Positions 19,220 through 22,946 of a stretch of DNA of 22,946 bases are shown piece after piece. A program made the translations under genes and the position numbers. The notes below the pieces were generated by a model. That model searched no databases. It saw only the letters and a list, made by a program, of their open reading frames with translations, and had not been told where the DNA came from. Each line of letters opens with the position of its first letter. The stretch's first letter is position 1. Source of the DNA: Lactifluus volemus (taxonomy: Eukaryota; Basidiomycota; Agaricomycetes; Russulales; Russulaceae); assembly GCA_022376515.1 (NCBI GenBank), contig WTXI01000471.1, positions 1 through 22,946 of the forward strand, given 5' to 3'.

Positions 19220-20572
19220 CTACACTTTTTGGTTGTTCCCCTTCACCCATACCTTGACATAATCGGCAAATGAAACCATGCAAATAGTTTGCCAGATCCC
19301 AAGAGCAATCCGAGGAGTGACACCTCGATAGAGACCTTTGATACCGTTCTCTTTGTAGATATAGCCAAACGTATTGAAAATGGTCAGTTTAGCTGGGCGA
19401 TTAGCAGCCGTTATCGCTTCCTTTGACATGTTTTGCATCTGCAGCCAACAAAACATTGAAGATAGAACGCAATGGATTTAAGCAACAAATACCTCAATAC
19501 GAATAACCTCAATGGGCTGATTCCATGTGGCAAGGGCCCCACCAATAGAAGATGAAAGCATCTTGTCCATAACGCCGAGAGATTGATGATCCTCCTTGCC
19601 GCGTGCTTTCCGAATTGTGTTTTCCACAAGGCGGGTAAGACCAATGCTGATCCAGATGTCAGATATCAACAAATCATTGCAGAAACTCGGCTTACCGAGA
19701 ACCCCAGTTCGTGCACTGGCGCACTGCAACGGCATTGACACCCTTGTTAACACCACGGATACCTTCCTTTCGAAGGATCTCGTAGAACAATGCCCATGTT
19801 GAAGGTGGCTTGACACCGGCGGCAGCCTGTTTATGACGCGTGATTTCTGCCGTTTTCATACTGGTCGTAAATCCTAGGACAGGGCGATGTAAATTATTGC
19901 GAGAGCAACACAGTTTGTTGGGTGAGACTGACCCATAGTAGCATACGCCTGAGCGATACCGCCTCCCATGCCGCCAAGGAGACCAGCGGCAGCTGGGTTG
20001 ATACCCACGGCCGTCGAAGCCGTCTCAATTTCGGAAGCGGTGAATAGAAGAACGCCGCCTTTTGTCGAAGCCTCTATCCACGCCTGAATAGACATTAGAA
20101 ACTTTACATGATTCCACACATCCTAAAATACGCACCCAGGGAATGAGACCTTGGAAAAAGCCGACAGAGCCGCCGCGAGCCCAGACGGCTTGTAATGCCT
20201 GGAACATCGACTGCGAACGGTTCGCAGCCATCTGGGTCTTGACGACTTCCAGGGGTTGGCCAAGCGTCGTGACCTGAGTTACGTCCGGTCAGTCACCGAT
20301 CTCAACTTCATGGGCTGGCCGACTTGCCTCCTGAAATGCGGGTTAGTTTATGGAGCATCATATTTTCGAATAACATACAAACTAGTGAAGAAATGGGTGT
20401 ATCGCATCGTTAGTTTCGTTAAAGTGACAAAATTGTAAGATGATACCATATTCATAATCGCACCTTACGCCCAAGTTAAATGAATGTCAGACGACCATAA
20501 AAGGGAAGACGTACCAACTGCGATGTTCGACCAGCTAACGCCTTTCTGACCTGGCTCTTTCTGGATGGCCAT
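19220..20572 (-). CDS. YHM2: Mitochondrial carrier, Yhm2-type (citrate/oxoglutarate), 9 exons including two 3-nt microexons
   Basis: Minus-strand exons are 20572-20515, 20463-20447, 20381-20379, 20330-20328, 20273-20136, 20083-19933, 19873-19696, 19646-19493 and 19438-19220, giving 306 residues. Yhm2 exchanges citrate for 2-oxoglutarate across the inner membrane and supports cytosolic NADPH supply. The three carrier repeats are visible: [14 protein letters not shown] (Pro34, Glu36, Lys39), the atypical second motif [14 protein letters not shown], and [12 protein letters not shown] (Pro227, Glu229, Arg232). Yhm2-like blocks include [55 protein letters not shown] and [20 protein letters not shown]. 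Family conservation ([14 protein letters not shown]) needs Phe and Glu codons, found only as TTT and GAG, each isolated between introns. The length is normal for the family. An alternative model skips both codons without shifting the frame. Confidence 0.85.
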
Positions 20573-20939
20573 AATAATTAGGGAGGGAGAGGGTATGTAT
20601 GCTGGGGGGAGAGGAAAAATTAAATGGCGGACCTGGGACTCCGAGTTTCCCTTTAGGGTGAACGCATATATTTGTCACCTATCGGGTCACGGTTCCGCTC
20701 CGAACAATTGCAAACCACACACAGCATACAGTAGGTCCAAGAAAACACTGTGCATTAGAAGTAGGGTTATGCATGGGTACGATAACAGGGTATGACATAG
20801 AGTAACGAGATATTCCGCAGTCCAGGTAGCACAAGAACGTGTGTAGCCTTCCCTTCCTCCCTTTCGCCCGCAGGGGAACAGCGCGGGTCCCATTGACAGT
20901 AGGTTAAGTTGAGAAGGCAACAAGCCCTTCCAACCATTA
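20573..20939. other. Intergenic, promoter of the carrier gene
   Basis: 367 bp between the carrier start and the stop of the coiled-coil gene, both on the minus strand. I see no TATA box, E-box or repeat. Small open frames are unsupported. Confidence 0.4.
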
Positions 20940-22946
20940 CTACTCGGCCTTTGAAGATAATTCTTCTGTCAGACGTTCCACATCTTCCTTAAGTCTGATG
21001 GAGCGGAAATCACGTGAGCCTCAGCACGGTCAGGGAATTGAAAGAATAAGTTGATGCGTGAGATAAAAGAAGTGGAAAAGTGTGAACGGTCACGGGGTGT
21101 AACCAGAACTGTTGAATCAACCAACATCGCCATGAAAGCGCGAGTACAGAAAACCAAGAAAAAGTTTGAAAAACTGAACAACTTGACGTACTTCGTGATC
21201 TGGTCTTGGCCCTCCTCTTGTTCCTGTTCGAGATACTTAATCTCCATATTCTTCCGTTCCAGGTCTGACTCTGCCCTGCTTATCTTTGCCAGCGTAGCTT
21301 CTACCTCCTGCTGAAGGGCTTGCACGGCCTTCTCGTGCTGGGCCTGCATATCGTTGAGCTTCAAATTGTGGGCCTCATGCATGCTCTGCAGCTCTTCCTT
21401 GTCACCGTCTCGATAGGTGTTGTGGACAATCCGTTCCTCTTGGGTGATGCGACGACTTCCGTGGGCGCGGGAGCCGCTTGTGCCGTAAACAACTCGCCTT
21501 CGAGGTCTGAGAGTTTCGTTACGAGGCTTGCCTTATCGGCCACCAATGCCTGGATCTCCGCATCGTGGGCTGCACGAAGTTTCGATACTTCTTCAGTACG
21601 GCCCGTGGCCGCCTCCTCTAGCTCGACTTGGTGATTTCTTCCCATTTCTTGCATGGACTCTTGGGTTGCGCGTAAAGCCTCATTAAGCGCACTGAGTTCG
21701 TCCCGCGCGTTTGAAAGCTCCTTGGTCAGCCGCGCAGCATCAGCATCCCGATCAGCTGTGGCTGCTTGCGCTGCAGCTCGAGCGGTTTGATGAGCCTCAT
21801 CCAATTGCACCCTTAGAGCCTCATCTCCTGAAGTGAGGCGCTACGGTCTGATTTTGCCTTGGCGAGATCCTCAGCAGTAGCCTTTAATTCCAGTGACTTG
21901 CTCGACAGCTGTTTCTGGAAGGTTTGCGCCTGGGAGGCAAGTTCGGCTTCGTGATCGGTCTTCAGCCCGTCGACCGTAGCCTGATGTGAGGTGCGAAGTT
22001 GTTCGATGGCAACCTCGGAATTCTCTCTGAGAGTCTGTAGGTCTTGACCGTGGGCCTCACCTGCCTCATTCTATACGGTTGAGTATAGCCAGGCCACACT
22101 GCGGTACAAATAAAAATTCACCTTTGCACGCTCAAACGCCTGCTGTAAGAGCCGATCGTGGTCATCCTTGACTGTTTGAACTTTGGCATCGTACAACGCT
22201 TCTTGGGCCTGGGGAACTCATTTTTTTTAAAACATTGCGAGAGTGCATACAATCCCGCTGTCACGCACCTCGAGCTCGGCAGAAATCCTCTTGATTTCCG
22301 CAGTCTGTTCGTCCTGCCGAACTTGGTGCGCCCTTTCAGCCTCTTCAAGCTTGCGGGTATGCTCCTCGGCGGCAGAGGTAGCCGTTGCGTTTAGAGCCTC
22401 TACTTTTTCACGGAGTTCGCCAATCTCGGCTTGTGAGGCGCCAAGTTGCTCAGTCAACTTCCTGGTCTCCTCTGCAGCGAGCGCGAGCGCCTCTGTGTGC
22501 TGCTTCTTGATCTCCTCCAGGTGTTCGGCCGCGGCACTTTCCTTTGTTGCCAGTTCTTGAAAAGCTGTGTTGGCGGCTTCTGCTGCGATTCGCGCTTCTT
22601 CACGTAAAGTGTTGATTTGGGCTTCACTAGTTTTACGTTCTTCTTCTGCTTTATCCTGTGCCTCCTTGAGTTCCAGAATCTCGACTTCGAGCTCCGATAG
22701 CTTGTTGGCTGTCTCCTGCCTCTCGTCACGAAGGGAAGCAATCTCGGCAGCAAGCGACTCGGCACGAGATGTCTGCGGCTCGAGTGCAGCAATCTTCGCA
22801 GTTGCAGTATCCAATTCTGCAGCGTGAGCAACTTTCAGCGCAGTAGTTTCAGTCCTAATGGCTTCTAAATCTGCCCTAGCCCGAACTAGGGCTTGTCGAT
22901 TCTCTTCTGCCGCGGCGCCAGAGTCCTCATCGTTAGCATGCGCAGC
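20940..22946 (-). CDS. Long coiled-coil protein, 5' end beyond the window, with two apparent frame shifts
   Basis: Minus-strand exons are 22946 (open at the edge) to 22269, 22208-22122, 22070-21192 and 20994-20940. The introns are 60, 51 and 197 nt. The product is almost entirely heptad-patterned, rich in Ala, Glu, Lys and Gln (for example ELREKVEALNATATSAAEEH and AVQALQQEVEATLAKISRAE), ending in KLKEDVERLTEELSSKAE. This fits a cytoskeletal, Golgi or structural coiled-coil rod, but I cannot name the family. Reading breaks near 21820-21840 (frame ending SDRSASLQE, resuming EALRVQLDEAHQT) and near 21400 (ending TTPIETVT, resuming KEELQSMHEAHNLKL). Each break equals one missing base. The third exon is 879 nt, but its downstream splice phase requires two more, which independently supports two one-base losses. 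Causes could be sequencing error or true decay. Confidence 0.65.

Noticed and set aside
22243..22827. Long plus-strand Ser/Ala-rich frames opposite the coiled-coil gene
   Set aside because: They are antisense shadows produced by the Glu/Ala/Lys-rich coding strand.
1..22946. CRISPR arrays, rRNA or tRNA genes, bacterial-type operons
   Set aside because: No regularly spaced repeats, no tRNA cloverleaf I could support and no prokaryotic gene organisation. The window is fungal nuclear DNA.

Overview
This window looks like nuclear DNA of a filamentous basidiomycete, probably an Agaricomycete. Genes are closely packed on both strands and broken by many short introns (mostly 45-65 nt, GT-AG, often with a CTAAC-like branch site). 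Several protein families are typical of that group, and there is a DIRS-order retroelement of a kind common in such fungi. I rebuilt exon structures by hand from reading frame, splice sites and remembered family conservation. No transcript or database support was available.

Layout. 1-371: no gene seen. 372-1230 (+): HNH-type nuclease-fold protein with an altered active-site region. 1231-2123: no gene I can support. 2124-3265 (-): seipin, in a head-to-head pair with 3356-3994 (+), a conserved fungal protein of unknown function. 4070-4808 (+): a second conserved fungal unknown. 4809-6593: a gene-poor stretch holding a small inverted-repeat element. 6594-10256: a compact DIRS-like retroelement with split direct repeats (A1 - RT/RNase H - B1 - A2 - B2) and no recognisable tyrosine recombinase. 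10495-11375 (+): zinc-finger-like protein. 11773-12589 (+): WW-domain protein with a Gly/Tyr-rich tail. 12801-17754 (+): an 18-exon, 1342-residue TRAPPC8/Trs85 homologue. 18047-19022 (-): Mpv17/PMP22 family membrane protein. 19220-20572 (-): Yhm2-type mitochondrial citrate/oxoglutarate carrier. 20940 to beyond the right edge (-): a long coiled-coil protein with two apparent one-base deletions.

Most genes are unrelated housekeeping functions: lipid droplets (seipin), autophagy and ER-Golgi traffic (TRAPPC8), and inner-membrane transport and mitochondrial integrity (Yhm2, Mpv17). I see no operon-like or biosynthetic cluster. The main oddities are: (i) the carrier gene, whose conserved reading is restored only by two consecutive 3-nt microexons, one followed by a GC-AG intron; (ii) the retroelement, whose internal B1|A2 joint equals the joint that would form if its two ends were circularised; (iii) the coiled-coil gene with two same-direction frame shifts, where every other gene in the window reads cleanly.
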